Assembly: GCF_014656545.1 (NCBI RefSeq)
Contig: NZ_BNDS01000009.1
Coordinates: forward strand, 26,543 to 90,542
DNA: 64,000 bases
Source of the DNA: Neobacillus kokaensis
Lineage (GTDB): Bacteria; Bacillota; Bacilli; Bacillales; Cytobacillaceae
Reading direction: 5' to 3'
Below the pieces are notes generated by a model, which saw nothing but the letters and a program-made list of their open reading frames with translations, made no database searches and had not been told where the DNA came from. Positions 33,547 through 43,057 of the stretch are shown piece after piece (position 1 is the first letter of the stretch; every line of letters starts with the position of its first letter). The position numbers and the translations under genes are program-made.

Positions 33547-35865
33547 GTGAATCGAATGAGTTCCAAAGATCAAAATTCTGTCCGAAACCATAAGGACTAT
33601 CAAGCAGAAGTAGAGCGCCTAGAGTTTTCCAAAGAATATATCAAAACTGTTTTAGACATATCGAAAGGGAATAAAGAATTTTTCGTGGAAAATATGAGGC
33701 AATCTTTTGCGGAACTTAATTCTAAGGATAGCAGTACGAGCTACACAGATCTCCTTGCGAATGCCAGTTTCCTTGAATTAGCCGAAACGGAATTGAAGCG
33801 GTTAGAAGCTGTAATCGGGAAACCGTACTTTTCGAGGATAGATTTTACAAGTGATAGTACGAAAAAAGAAGAAACTTTATACATAGGCAAAGTATCCTTG
33901 TTTGACCGTGTCACGCAGCAGCCGATTATCGTGGATTGGCGGTCACCGATTGCCAATGTCTACTATGACGGCCGGCTGGGAGAGGTGTCATATGATGCTT
34001 ATGGGGAAATGCAAACTGGTTACTTATCATTAAAGAGACAATATGACATCGTTGACGGATTATTAAAAGAAATCAGAGACATCGATTTGACGACCCATGA
34101 TGAACTATTGCAGAAATCTTTATCAGGGAAAGCGGATAATCGATTGACAGAAATCGTGGCGACGATTCAAAATGAACAAAATGAAGTAATCAGAGCATCA
34201 CTGACACACCCGATTATCGTTCAAGGGGCCGCAGGAAGTGGGAAAACAACCATCGCACTCCACAGAATATCCTACTTTCTCTATTCCTTTGGGTTTCAAT
34301 TCCCCCCAGAAAAATTAATGATTCTTGCACCGAACCGACTGTTTATTGATTATATATCTGCCGTTTTGCCAGAACTCGGGGTCAATAAGATCAATCAAAC
34401 AACCTTTATCGATTTTATGAGAGGCTGTCTAGGACAGAAATTAAAATTATTTTCCCCAAATTCCAAACTGATGAAACTCCTTGAAGGTAATGGCACAAAT
34501 AAAACGTTTCAATGGGTTTCCAGCTACAAGGGTTCACTCCAATTCAAGGAATTAATCAATCGATATGTAAATGAGTTGGAAAGTAATCTTTCCCCAAAAG
34601 AGGATTTTGTCCTTGAAAATTCCGTACTAATAAAGGGGAAAAGGCTCAGAACCCTATTTTTAAAAGAATATACCTACTTACCAATCTATAAAAGGCTTGG
34701 AAAAATAAAAAGTTTATTAGAAGAAGATGTTAAAAAGAAGAAATCGATGATGTTATCGAATCTAAATAATAAATATGAAGAAGCTCTCGATAAAGCCCTT
34801 TATAACACTAAGTGGGAGCCCGAGAAAAGAAAACAAAAAGTGATTACCTTAATGGAGAAGAAAGAACAACGAAAAAAGAGGATTGAACAGGAGTCAAAGG
34901 TTGCTGTAAAAAAATATATGGAAGCGTTTGACATGAAAGATATTTTAATTTTGTACAAGGAACTCATGTCTTCTCCAGAAAAGATCCAAAAGCATTCCAC
35001 TACTCTAACAGATCAAGAATGTCAGATTTTAAGTAAATATTGTCGGCGGATTTTTGAACGGGGTGCATACGAGCTTGAGGATTTAGCACCCCTATTTTAT
35101 ATGAAGGCAAAACTTGAAGGCATCGATGAAAAATATAAAATGCGCAGTGTTTTCATTGATGAAGCGCAGGACTATAGCTATTTCCAATTTGCGGCATTAA
35201 AAGAAGGCTTTGAAACAGAGCTATTTACCATTGTGGGGGATTTAGCCCAAGGAATTCATTCCTATCGCGGCCTGAATAGCTGGACACCGGTAGTGAAGGA
35301 GATCTTTCCAAATGCCATTTATAAAACCTTACAAAAAAGTTACCGCACAACTGTCGAAATCATGAATTTAGCGAACGATATCCTGAGGTTGATTGACCAA
35401 GACATGCCAAAGGTTGAGCCTGTTATTCGCCATGGTCAAAAACCGAGTTATCGGACGATTGATCCGGCAAATCTCGAACAGGTGAAGCTGCAGCTCGAAC
35501 AGGATATATCCTCACTTAAAGATGAGGAGCTGCACTCTATTGCGATTATTGGTCGAACCGACAGAGAATGTCAGAGACTTCAACAGCTCTTGGGAAATAG
35601 TCATCTTCCGATACAGTTATTAGAAGAAAAACAAGAGATGAAGAAGGGTCATATCGTAATTTTGCCTTCACATTTATCCAAAGGCTTAGAGTTTGATGCT
35701 GTAATGCTCGTATGTTTGGAAGAACCATACTCACAAGTGGACCTGGACATTAAATTGTTATACGTATCGATGACTCGGCCGATGCACCGATTGTATTTAT
35801 ATGGGGAAAAAACCGGTGACTTTTTGTTAAATAGAGCGGATTCGTTACATTTCGAGGCTAAATAG
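33547..35865 (+). CDS. helD: RNA polymerase recycling motor HelD (UvrD-like helicase)
   Basis: A 772-aa superfamily 1 ATPase of the size of Bacillus HelD. The Walker A motif GAAGSGKTTIALHR sits near residue 228, which is unusually late and typical of HelD because a long coiled N-terminal arm comes first. Walker B VFIDEAQDYS and the final motifs YVSMTRPMHRLYL are present. HelD pries stalled RNA polymerase from DNA and frees it for reuse. GTG 33,547 and ATG 33,556 are both served by ribosome sites. It is monocistronic with its own promoter and terminator. Confidence 0.92.
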   Translation: MNRMSSKDQNSVRNHKDYQAEVERLEFSKEYIKTVLDISKGNKEFFVENMRQSFAELNSKDSSTSYTDLLANASFLELAETELKRLEAVIGKPYFSRIDFTSDSTKKEETLYIGKVSLFDRVTQQPIIVDWRSPIANVYYDGRLGEVSYDAYGEMQTGYLSLKRQYDIVDGLLKEIRDIDLTTHDELLQKSLSGKADNRLTEIVATIQNEQNEVIRASLTHPIIVQGAAGSGKTTIALHRISYFLYSFGFQFPPEKLMILAPNRLFIDYISAVLPELGVNKINQTTFIDFMRGCLGQKLKLFSPNSKLMKLLEGNGTNKTFQWVSSYKGSLQFKELINRYVNELESNLSPKEDFVLENSVLIKGKRLRTLFLKEYTYLPIYKRLGKIKSLLEEDVKKKKSMMLSNLNNKYEEALDKALYNTKWEPEKRKQKVITLMEKKEQRKKRIEQESKVAVKKYMEAFDMKDILILYKELMSSPEKIQKHSTTLTDQECQILSKYCRRIFERGAYELEDLAPLFYMKAKLEGIDEKYKMRSVFIDEAQDYSYFQFAALKEGFETELFTIVGDLAQGIHSYRGLNSWTPVVKEIFPNAIYKTLQKSYRTTVEIMNLANDILRLIDQDMPKVEPVIRHGQKPSYRTIDPANLEQVKLQLEQDISSLKDEELHSIAIIGRTDRECQRLQQLLGNSHLPIQLLEEKQEMKKGHIVILPSHLSKGLEFDAVMLVCLEEPYSQVDLDIKLLYVSMTRPMHRLYLYGEKTGDFLLNRADSLHFEAK

Positions 35866-35921
35866 CCAAAGGGGATTACTAAAAAAAACAGGGCGCCATT
35901 GAAGTAAAACCTTGAAACGAC

Positions 35922-35956
35922 AACGCTGAACCCATAATTGGAGTTCAGCGTTTTTC
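35922..35956 (+). terminator. Terminator of helD
   Basis: AACGCTGAAC pairs with GTTCAGCGTT around a short loop and is followed by TTTTT. Confidence 0.9.
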
Positions 35957-36083
35957 GTAGGTTGAATTTCATCGTAAATTCCTACTGATTACAGTAGTGA
36001 AATGTACTACTTTATAATACAAATTTTAGCGAAACTAAATCTATTAGATTATCAAATCTGAGCATAAAAATGAAATAACGAGA

Positions 36084-36120
36084 AAGAGCAGTGGGGCATT
36101 TTCATCACTGCTCTTATAAT
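36084..36120 (+). terminator. Second stem-loop after helD
   Basis: AAGAGCAGTG pairs with CACTGCTCTT and is followed by ATAATTTT. No gene lies between it and the first terminator, so it may be a backup or a remnant. Confidence 0.55.
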
Positions 36121-36249
36121 TTTCTAGCTAATTGGAAAATATTATAATGATACCAGCAGGGATTTAAATCCATTATTTTGGATATTTTATTTAAAAGTAT
36201 TTATTTATAGGAAAACAATGTGCATTAATTTAAAAAGGAGCAATCATAT

Positions 36250-36528
36250 TTGGATATGAATCATACCCAGAAGGTTAATTTTAAGTTCGAAAACGAAAAA
36301 GGGGATCTTGAAGTAAAAGGTGAAATTTACGGGGAAAGCCACATTCCATTTTTTGATGATTTAAAGTTTAAAGCGGTTATTGCGTTACTAAATTCTATAG
36401 ATCAACAAAATTTCAATGATTCAGGGAATAGTCAAATATTTAATCTTTATATTAGAGAAATTGAAGAGACCATCAAAGAAATGAGAAACTATAACCAATT
36501 CCAAGAGGGGAAATTAGGCAAGTCCTGA
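36250..36528 (+). CDS. Small acidic protein, function unknown
   Basis: A 92-aa hydrophilic protein with no signal peptide or membrane segment. It has a beta-like first half (VNFKFENEKGDLEVKGE) and a helical second half ending in a charged tail. No family recognised. The TTG at 36,250 lies nine bases after AGGAG; ATG 36,256 is an in-frame alternative. A good terminator closes the gene. Confidence 0.6.
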   Translation: MDMNHTQKVNFKFENEKGDLEVKGEIYGESHIPFFDDLKFKAVIALLNSIDQQNFNDSGNSQIFNLYIREIEETIKEMRNYNQFQEGKLGKS

Positions 36529-36584
36529 AGCTTCCTTTTTAGTATGAATGCATTCCTAAAAGGTTGGGGAGTTAAAATAAAGCG

Positions 36585-36606
36585 GCTCGCTTATAAGCGA
36601 GCTTTT
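36585..36606. terminator. Bidirectional terminator
   Basis: GCTCGCTTATAAGCGAGC is a perfect palindrome followed by TTTT. It lies between the small acidic protein gene and sspH, which converge on it. Confidence 0.85.
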
Positions 36607-36653
36607 ATGGTTTCAAAACACTTAATTTTTACTTCCCTATATAAATCCACTGG

Positions 36654-36833
36654 TTACTCTTCTTTCAGTCCTTCAATAGCAACAAGTCTCCTTTCGTCAT
36701 GGTTTCCCCGTTGTGAAACGAATGCCTTCCCGGAAGCATCATCAACGTTTTCAATCCAAACTGGTACTCCATGATAGTGAACAGAAATCTCTTCCTTTGA
36801 AGCAAGAATTTCTTTTACCCGATTTATCTTCAT
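36654..36833 (-). CDS. sspH: H-type small acid-soluble spore protein
   Basis: A 59-aa protein beginning MKINRVKEILASKEEISV, with the family's core YHGVPVWIENVDD and a C-terminal IEGLKEE. Length and these blocks match Bacillus SspH. H-type SASPs are made in the forespore and found in the spore core, degraded at germination; their precise role is unclear. GAGGTGA sits before the ATG. AATACTA about 20 bases further upstream resembles a sigma-G -10 element. A second, gene-less copy of this upstream region is at 42,984. Confidence 0.9.
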   Translation of the reverse strand: MKINRVKEILASKEEISVHYHGVPVWIENVDDASGKAFVSQRGNHDERRLVAIEGLKEE

Positions 36834-36997
36834 GATCAGTCACCTCAAAGTTAGTATTCCCCAAAAAACTAACAGTACAAGTGCATGCTCCGATTTATTT
36901 ACCCTGACAAATGGCTGTTTATTATAAGATAATGAGATGGTATACGATAAGCAAAATAGTAAGGGAAAATTCCAAAAGAAGGAAGTGTTAACAAACG

Positions 36998-37705
36998 ATG
37001 AACGTAGAAATGGTTATGCAGGAGCTTGAAGCCCTTGGCAAGGAACGAACCAAAAAAATGTACATATCCAATGGTGCGCATGAGCCGCTTTTTGGCGTGG
37101 CAACAGGTGCAATGAAGCCATTAGCAAAGAAAATAAAAATAAATCAACCTTTAGCGGAGGAGCTTTATGCAACAGGGAACTACGATGCCATGTACTTTGC
37201 CGGCATTATTGCTGACCCAATAGCCATGACGGCGTCGGATTTTGATCGCTGGATGGATTCGGCCTATTTTTATATGCTGTCCGATTATGTGGTAGCAGTA
37301 ACGTTAGCGGAAGCAGATATTGCTCAAGAAGTAGCTGATAAATGGATCGCGAGCGGTGAAGAGCTGAGAATGTCGGCGGGCTGGAGCTGCTACTGTTGGC
37401 TTTTAGGGAACCGAAAGGACGTTGAATTTTCGGAAAGCAAGATTTCCGATATGCTTGATATGGTGAAAAACACGATTCACGAATCGCCAGAACGAACGAA
37501 ATCCGCCATGAATAATTTTCTTTACACCGTCGGGGTTTCCTATTTGCCGCTGCATGAAAAGGCAGTTGAGACAGCAAAGGCAGTAGGTCCAGTAGAAATC
37601 AAACGGGACAAGAAAAAAAGCGGTTTCCTAAATGCATACGAAAGTATTCAAAAAGATGTCGATAAAGAAAGGATTGGTTTTAAACGCAAGTATGTAAGAT
37701 GTTAA
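36998..37705 (+). CDS. DNA alkylation repair protein (AlkD-like HEAT-repeat family)
   Basis: A 235-aa protein, all helical by composition, with the family opening VMQELEALGKERTKKMYISNGAHEPLFGV and the block WSCYCWLLGNRKD. It belongs to the HEAT-repeat DNA glycosylase-like family that excises bulky cationic alkylated bases in AlkC/AlkD. Activity of this branch is less well known. GAAGGAAGTG precedes the ATG. Monocistronic with a strong terminator downstream. Confidence 0.85.
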   Translation: MNVEMVMQELEALGKERTKKMYISNGAHEPLFGVATGAMKPLAKKIKINQPLAEELYATGNYDAMYFAGIIADPIAMTASDFDRWMDSAYFYMLSDYVVAVTLAEADIAQEVADKWIASGEELRMSAGWSCYCWLLGNRKDVEFSESKISDMLDMVKNTIHESPERTKSAMNNFLYTVGVSYLPLHEKAVETAKAVGPVEIKRDKKKSGFLNAYESIQKDVDKERIGFKRKYVRC

Positions 37706-37727
37706 AAGTAGCCTTGCTCTCGATGTG

Positions 37728-37773
37728 AAAACGCCTATAACCCCTTGATTCGAAAGGGATTAGGCGTTTTTTA
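37728..37773 (+). terminator. Terminator of the DNA repair gene
   Basis: ACGCCTATAACCCCTT pairs with AAAGGGATTAGGCGT with few mismatches, followed by TTTTTT. Confidence 0.9.
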
Positions 37774-37891
37774 TTTGTTTCGGAGTGAGTCCTCTTAAAC
37801 CTCAATATTTTTAGCTGAAGTACAAGCCTTTTGATGCAATGTGCATAAAATGCTTAAACGTAATGATTAAGTATGGAAGGAGTGCACCTAG

Positions 37892-39286
37892 TTGAATGAT
37901 GCAGATTTATCAAATAAAGGAAAAGTTCCTATTGTCCCCGGGGGGAAGCTGCTTAACGGACATTTAAAGGAATTCCGGGAAGACCCCATCCTTTTTTTGA
38001 AAAAGGCTTCGAGCTATGGCGAAGTAGTAAAAATTCGTTTCGGGCCTTTCCAAAATGTGTACCTGATTTCAAATCCCGAATGGATTAAGCAGGTCTTAGT
38101 CACAAAATCAAGGTGTTTCGTTAAATCAAAGGATTTCCATGCACTAAAGCCGATTATTGGAGAAGGTCTGTTGACAAGTGAGAAAGAGACCCATATGCGT
38201 CAGAGAAGGCTGATTCAGCCTGCATTTAAACGGTCGCATATTATTAACTATGGTCAGGATATGATTGATATAACGACTGACTTTGTCTCCAAATGGGATG
38301 ACGGGGAAGAACGCATTCTCACACAGGATATGATGAGTATTACTTTAGGAATCATCTCAAAAACGATGTTCAGTTTGGATTTCAAGGAAGGATATAGCAT
38401 TCTTGGCAAGCCGATTGAAACGGCTATGAGAGTGGCTGTAAAGAGAATGAGGACGTTGTTTAATTTACCTTTATGGATTCCAACTAAAACGAACCTTGAA
38501 TATAAGGACGCACTAGACAAGCTTAATAAAGTACTGTATAGCGTTATTGAAAATAGAAGAAAGGATACGGAAAGGCACGAGGATATGCTGGGAATCTTAA
38601 TGGCCGCGCGTGATGACGACCATGGCATCGGCATGACAGATACTCAAGTACGCGATGAAGTTATGACCATTTTTCTCGCCGGCCATGAAACCACAGCAAA
38701 TGCGTTATCCTGGACATTTTACTTACTATCCCAGTATCCAGAAGCGCAAAAGAAACTCTTTGATGAGATTGATAACGTAATTGGAAATCGTCAACCAGTC
38801 CCGGAAGACTTTATGAACTTACCATATACTCAAAATATTATTTGGGAGTCCATGAGGATCTATCCGCCCGCCTATGTTACAGGGCGTCAAGTAGAGAAGG
38901 ATGTTGAAATAGGAGATTACCGATTTAAAAAAGGAGACACAATCATGGTGTCACAATATGTGATGCACCACAAACCTGAGTATTTTCCTGATCCAGAGTC
39001 TTTTCGTCCCGAAAGATTCGAAAACAACTTTTTAAAAACGATTCCCGCTTACGCTTACTTTCCATTTGGGGGAGGGCCAAGGGTCTGTATCGGCAATCAC
39101 TTTGCTTTCATGGAAGCTGTACTCATCCTCGCTACTATTTCCCAGCGGTTCAAGTTAAATCTCGCCAAGGACCATCGTCCGGTGATACCTTTTCCATCTA
39201 TCACTCTTAGGCCAAGAGGAGGATTAAGGATGAACTTGGAAGAAAGAAATAAACATGACCGAACTGATTCCAATCCAAGTTTCTAA
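37892..39286 (+). CDS. Cytochrome P450
   Basis: A 464-aa soluble P450. The oxygen-binding I-helix motif AGHETTANAL lies near residue 263, the ExxR motif as ESMR near 320, and the heme loop FPFGGGPRVCIG with cysteine ligand near 397. There is no membrane anchor and no fused reductase, so it needs separate electron donors. The overall pattern resembles the CYP4/CYP110-like fatty-acid hydroxylase clan rather than classical CYP101 types; the substrate is unknown. TTG start with GGAAGGAG eight bases upstream. Monocistronic. Confidence 0.93.
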   Translation: MNDADLSNKGKVPIVPGGKLLNGHLKEFREDPILFLKKASSYGEVVKIRFGPFQNVYLISNPEWIKQVLVTKSRCFVKSKDFHALKPIIGEGLLTSEKETHMRQRRLIQPAFKRSHIINYGQDMIDITTDFVSKWDDGEERILTQDMMSITLGIISKTMFSLDFKEGYSILGKPIETAMRVAVKRMRTLFNLPLWIPTKTNLEYKDALDKLNKVLYSVIENRRKDTERHEDMLGILMAARDDDHGIGMTDTQVRDEVMTIFLAGHETTANALSWTFYLLSQYPEAQKKLFDEIDNVIGNRQPVPEDFMNLPYTQNIIWESMRIYPPAYVTGRQVEKDVEIGDYRFKKGDTIMVSQYVMHHKPEYFPDPESFRPERFENNFLKTIPAYAYFPFGGGPRVCIGNHFAFMEAVLILATISQRFKLNLAKDHRPVIPFPSITLRPRGGLRMNLEERNKHDRTDSNPSF

Positions 39287-39397
39287 GTGTGTTTTGCTTA
39301 CATTGAAACGCTTATCCTCTGATCGAATAGATTCTTTTCTATTTATAAGAATAATACGCCACAAATTTTAGCTCAAATGACTATTTAGCCATACAAA

Positions 39398-39444
39398 AAC
39401 TGCACCTCCAATTGATAGTTTGCTCTAACAATTGGGGGGCAGTT
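39398..39444. other. Hairpin downstream of the P450 gene
   Basis: AACTGC-CCTCCAATTG pairs with CAATTGGGGGG-CAGTT around a 14-base loop. An imperfect T run follows only later (TCCTTTTTT), so it may be a weak terminator. Confidence 0.5.
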
Positions 39445-39644
39445 CAAGGTACTGTCCTTTTTTCGCTCCATGAATGGCCGATGACTGTGTTATTCAATTT
39501 ACCCTGAATATAAAATCTGGTGAATCCTCCTCCATTATTGATAATTCAAAAAGGGCATGGATGAAATTCTTAGATTATGCACATTGAGTTTATGCTTGTC
39601 TATAATATATAGAATCCTTGAACAAGTAGAGGGGAGAGGGGCAG

Positions 39645-40415
39645 TTGGAAGATATATTTAATTTAAATGGGAAAACAGCTATTATCACAGGTGGGGGCAG
39701 GGGTCTAGGGAAACAGATGGCGATTGCCCTTGCAAAAGCCGGCGCTAATCTTGTGCTATGCTCGCGAAAGGTGGAGGCCTGCCAAGAAGTCTGTAAAGAA
39801 TTGAACGAATATGGCGTTAAGTGTTTGGCCATTAAATGTGATGTAACAAAAGTGAACGACATTCAAAAAGTAATTGATGAGACGGTTAACACTTTTGGAA
39901 CAATAGATATCCTCATAAATAATAGCGGAGCTTCATGGTTTGCACCATTTATGGATCTGCCGGAAGAAAAATGGGAACATGTCTTGGATGTAAATACCAA
40001 AGGCCCTTTTCTATTTAGTCAAGCCGCAGCAAAAGTAATGGTTCCTCAGGGAAGCGGAAAGATAGTGAATATAGCATCCGTACTCGGATTAGGTGGTGTT
40101 AATCCGGAGATCATGGATACGATTGCCTATAATACTAGTAAAGGTGCGCTCATTACCTTTACAAAGGATTTGGCAGTCAAGCTAGCTAAACATAATATCC
40201 AAGTAAACGCAATTGCACCAGGATTCTTCCCGACCAAAATTACCAAGGGTATACTAGAAAAAAGCAATCATCCACTACATGCCAATATCCCAGCTGGAAG
40301 GGTCGGCAGTGACACGGATTTAGCGGGGCCAATTTTACTCTTAACCTCTAAGGCTTCTGATTATATTACCGGACATATCCTCATAGTCGACGGAGGGATT
40401 AGTGCCTTAGTTTAA
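39645..40415 (+). CDS. SDR-family reductase of the PHA cluster
   Basis: A 256-aa short-chain dehydrogenase with TGGGRGLG (cofactor), NNSGAS in place of NNAG and the catalytic YNTSK. The C-terminal GHILIVDGG closes the fold. TTG start with AGGGGAGAGGGG upstream; TATAAT at 39,601 may be its -10. It is 41 bp ahead of a PhaR-like gene and then a PHA synthase, so it could supply (R)-3-hydroxyacyl-CoA as PhaB does. An independent role is possible because gluconate/KduD-like SDRs have a similar pattern. Confidence 0.85.
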   Translation: MEDIFNLNGKTAIITGGGRGLGKQMAIALAKAGANLVLCSRKVEACQEVCKELNEYGVKCLAIKCDVTKVNDIQKVIDETVNTFGTIDILINNSGASWFAPFMDLPEEKWEHVLDVNTKGPFLFSQAAAKVMVPQGSGKIVNIASVLGLGGVNPEIMDTIAYNTSKGALITFTKDLAVKLAKHNIQVNAIAPGFFPTKITKGILEKSNHPLHANIPAGRVGSDTDLAGPILLLTSKASDYITGHILIVDGGISALV

Positions 40416-40456
40416 CCAAATAATGATCATTATCACTGAATGGGGGAAAAAAGATT

Positions 40457-40909
40457 ATGAAAGATAAATTCAAGGGAACGAAAAAGAACAAGAAAGAGAA
40501 AAAGAAACAGAGGAAGGAACAATTAGCTGCCATTTATACAGATTTAAAAAAATCAGGCCTTGCTGTAGAACAACAGCTCAATCAACACATTCAAGACTTA
40601 TTGGATAGAGACGATCTCGTAAAATTCGCAAATCAACATTCTGATTTTATTACAAATAATATCAAATCCCTTCAAAAATATATTGAAGTATTTTCTAATA
40701 TATTACTCCTTCCTACCAAAAATGATATCGCCAATGTGGCCAAGGTGGCGATCCAAACAGAAGAAAAGGTTGATAAGCTGGATGAGCGTATGAACGAACT
40801 GGCCAATACCATTCGAAACAGTTTGAGAATAGACAATGTTAACGATGAAATCCCAATTGGAGCTCCACATATAAAATGGTCCGGTTCTTCACGAAAAACA
40901 TTTCATTAA
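40457..40909 (+). CDS. PhaR-like PHA synthase subunit
   Basis: A 150-aa protein with an extremely lysine-rich first 22 residues, then amphipathic helices (AVEQQLNQHIQDLLDRDDLV and later KVDKLDERMNELANTIR). It has no membrane segment. Size, helix content and position directly before a class III/IV-type synthase fit PhaR, the partner that class IV synthases need. Bacillus PhaR is usually longer, so this is a short or divergent form. The ATG follows GGGGGA. It may also bind the granule surface. Confidence 0.65.
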   Translation: MKDKFKGTKKNKKEKKKQRKEQLAAIYTDLKKSGLAVEQQLNQHIQDLLDRDDLVKFANQHSDFITNNIKSLQKYIEVFSNILLLPTKNDIANVAKVAIQTEEKVDKLDERMNELANTIRNSLRIDNVNDEIPIGAPHIKWSGSSRKTFH

Positions 40910-40982
40910 TCACCTTTGATGGAAAGGTCATGGATGATTTCAAATGTAACTAAAACAATTCACAAAAAGGATAAGATGAAAA

Positions 40983-42041
40983 ATGTCAAAAAAGAAGAAG
41001 AAAAAGCAAAAAGACTACTTGGAGCTAGAAAAAAAACGCTGGAAGGGCTTTGAAAATGTTTTTCATTCTTTACCACCAGAGTCAAACCTTACTCCAAGAC
41101 AAGCAATTTGGAAAAAAAATAAAGCAATAGTATGGTTTTATCCAGCTAAACAAAAAAAGTACAAAATACCATTAGTTCTTATCTACTCTTTGGTAAATCA
41201 GCCTTTTATACTTGATTTAGGACCAGGTTCAAGTACTATACAAAATTTTGTTGAGGAAGGCTTTGATGTTTATTTGATAGATTTTGGTGTCCCAGGGTAT
41301 GAGGATAAAGATTTAACAATCAATGATTATATTACTAAATATATTCAAAAAGGAGTTCAAAAAGCCCTTCATCACTCTAAAGCCAAAGAGGTAACATTAA
41401 TAGGCTATTGTCTTGGCGGCACATTGGCTGCGATGTATGCTGCCATTGCAGAGGAACCAATTAAGAATTTAATCCTAACAGTTGCCCCGATCGATTTCTC
41501 CTCTTTTCCTGCTTTCGAAAAATGGTTTGATGCTGCAAAAAATGGGCAGCTAAACTTTGATGACCCTTTGGACACTATTGGTTTAGTTCCTGGTCCTGTT
41601 ATTCAGGCTGGTGTCCGAGCCATAACTTCGCCGATTTACTTTAGTCACTATTTATCATTGTTAAATAGATCATATGATAAAGATTACGTTGATCATTGGC
41701 ATCGTTTTAATCATTGGACTAACAATCATATTCCATTTCCTAGTGCAGCATTAAAACAAGTTATTAATGACATGGTAATAGGAAATAAGCTAATCCGCGG
41801 CGGAATTTATATTAATGGAAAATTTGCAGACCTTCATAAAATCTATGCAAATTTACTTGTAATTTCTTCAAAAAACGACAGGCTCGTACCTGAGAATCTT
41901 ACCTATCCTGTAATGGATTTTGTCTCTAGTGAAGATAAAACATATATATCAGTAGAGGGAGGACATGTTGGCACTTTATTAAATGATGGAGTTCCAAAGT
42001 ATTTGAAAAACTGGCTTCATGAAAGGTCCGTTCCTATTTAA
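40983..42041 (+). CDS. phaC: Poly(3-hydroxyalkanoate) synthase PhaC, class III/IV type
   Basis: A 352-aa alpha/beta hydrolase-fold enzyme. The lipase-box-like GYCLGG puts the catalytic cysteine near residue 143; the triad aspartate is in KNDRLVP near 298 and the histidine in GGHVG near 327. Length near 355 and a PhaR-like neighbour fit the heterodimeric class IV enzymes of Bacillus. The product would be intracellular PHA granules. Unusual: seven of the first eight codons after MS are lysine or similar. AAGGATAAGATGAAAA lies upstream of the ATG. Confidence 0.87.
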   Translation: MSKKKKKKQKDYLELEKKRWKGFENVFHSLPPESNLTPRQAIWKKNKAIVWFYPAKQKKYKIPLVLIYSLVNQPFILDLGPGSSTIQNFVEEGFDVYLIDFGVPGYEDKDLTINDYITKYIQKGVQKALHHSKAKEVTLIGYCLGGTLAAMYAAIAEEPIKNLILTVAPIDFSSFPAFEKWFDAAKNGQLNFDDPLDTIGLVPGPVIQAGVRAITSPIYFSHYLSLLNRSYDKDYVDHWHRFNHWTNNHIPFPSAALKQVINDMVIGNKLIRGGIYINGKFADLHKIYANLLVISSKNDRLVPENLTYPVMDFVSSEDKTYISVEGGHVGTLLNDGVPKYLKNWLHERSVPI

Positions 42042-42080
42042 TTACCGAATAACAGAATAAAAGATAGGGGGAATCCAACC

Positions 42081-42248
42081 GTGATTTTGCTCTTTAATTT
42101 GCCTTATCACGAAGATTACGATTACGACTCATGGCACGGGTTTGCTAGATACGTATTTAGGAACATTTTTGAGCAGCAATTATATCCGTTTACGGCGGAA
42201 AGCCCCTTCGACTCCACCAATAGTCATAACTTTCCTTATACACTTTGA
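42081..42248 (+). CDS. Short possible gene or remnant after phaC
   Basis: A 55-codon frame starting at GTG with AGGGGGAA upstream, reading LPYHEDYDYDSWHGF. The frame continues after a TGA at 42,246 with protein-like sequence (NLILWKISNTDKW) up to 42,320, so this may be an ~80-aa gene broken by one nonsense change. No family recognised. Confidence 0.35.
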   Translation: MILLFNLPYHEDYDYDSWHGFARYVFRNIFEQQLYPFTAESPFDSTNSHNFPYTL

Positions 42249-42347
42249 GCATTTGAAAATTTAATCCTTTGGAAAATCTCTAATACTGATAAATGGATTT
42301 TTCAAACATGCCCTAAGTAAAAAGTAAACAATTTATTAAAGAAGGGG

Positions 42348-42905
42348 ATGATGAGAAATATGCCATTTCCTAATGAAAAAGAAAACTCTTTTTTAACGAT
42401 TAATGACATTGATGCGATTGATGGGTGGATATCAAAAATGAAAGAAAACCCCCTCCGTCTTCCAAGTGACAAAAGAAAACTGGCTCAAAGGACGCTTAAT
42501 CTTCCCTATAATATTATCGGACATGGTTTTAACAGAATGGTCTATGATCTTGGAAGCGGGTATGTTTTAAAAATTGCTTTCTCGGAAATAGGATTGATAT
42601 GCAACACTCAAGAACATAACCTATATAACATTTCCAATCCGAAAATCCGAAACTATCTCTGTCCGGTATTGGCAAAGGGAGATGGTTGGATTGTCATGAA
42701 GAAGATGGAGCGGAAGGCTTCTATCAATATAGAAAACCTTGAGAAGCTGAGCAGGCTGTCACTACTATTTTTACTGAACGGGATTATTCCAGTAGATTTA
42801 AGGCTTGCAAATATAGCTTTAACAGACGACAATCAAATGGTTGTAATTGATTATGGCCTATTTACAACAACACCGTTATACAAAAGGGCTGATCATTTAA
42901 ACTAA
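42348..42905 (+). CDS. Small protein-kinase-fold protein
   Basis: A 185-aa protein resembling a reduced protein kinase. GHGFNRMVYDLGSGYVLKIA resembles a glycine-rich loop plus the VAIK-type lysine, IVMKKM fits the hinge, VDLRLANIAL fits the catalytic loop (D-x-x-x-x-N) and VVIDYGL fits DFG. The alpha-C glutamate and C-lobe are shortened. Similar short kinase-like proteins occur in Bacillus and phages. The ATG at 42,348 or the next one follows GAAGGGG. Whether it is active is unknown. Confidence 0.6.
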   Translation: MMRNMPFPNEKENSFLTINDIDAIDGWISKMKENPLRLPSDKRKLAQRTLNLPYNIIGHGFNRMVYDLGSGYVLKIAFSEIGLICNTQEHNLYNISNPKIRNYLCPVLAKGDGWIVMKKMERKASINIENLEKLSRLSLLFLLNGIIPVDLRLANIALTDDNQMVVIDYGLFTTTPLYKRADHLN

Positions 42906-42983
42906 TTCTTTTTATCTTAATTATGGTGGTAAAAGTCATAAATGTGATACTGAAAAAAAGAGCTTAATGGAATTTTTTTAATT

Positions 42984-43041
42984 CACCTCAAAGTTATTAT
43001 TCCCTAAAAAGCTAACCGTACAAGCATGTACCAGTTTATGT
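42984..43041 (-). other. Relic of an sspH upstream region
   Basis: The stretch matches the region directly upstream of sspH at 36,841-36,900 at roughly 48 of 58 positions, including the CACCTC (ribosome site on minus) and ATTCCC blocks. No SASP coding sequence follows on the minus strand, so this is a duplicated promoter whose gene has been lost. Confidence 0.6.
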
Positions 43042-43057
43042 CGTTCTTCCTCAATAG

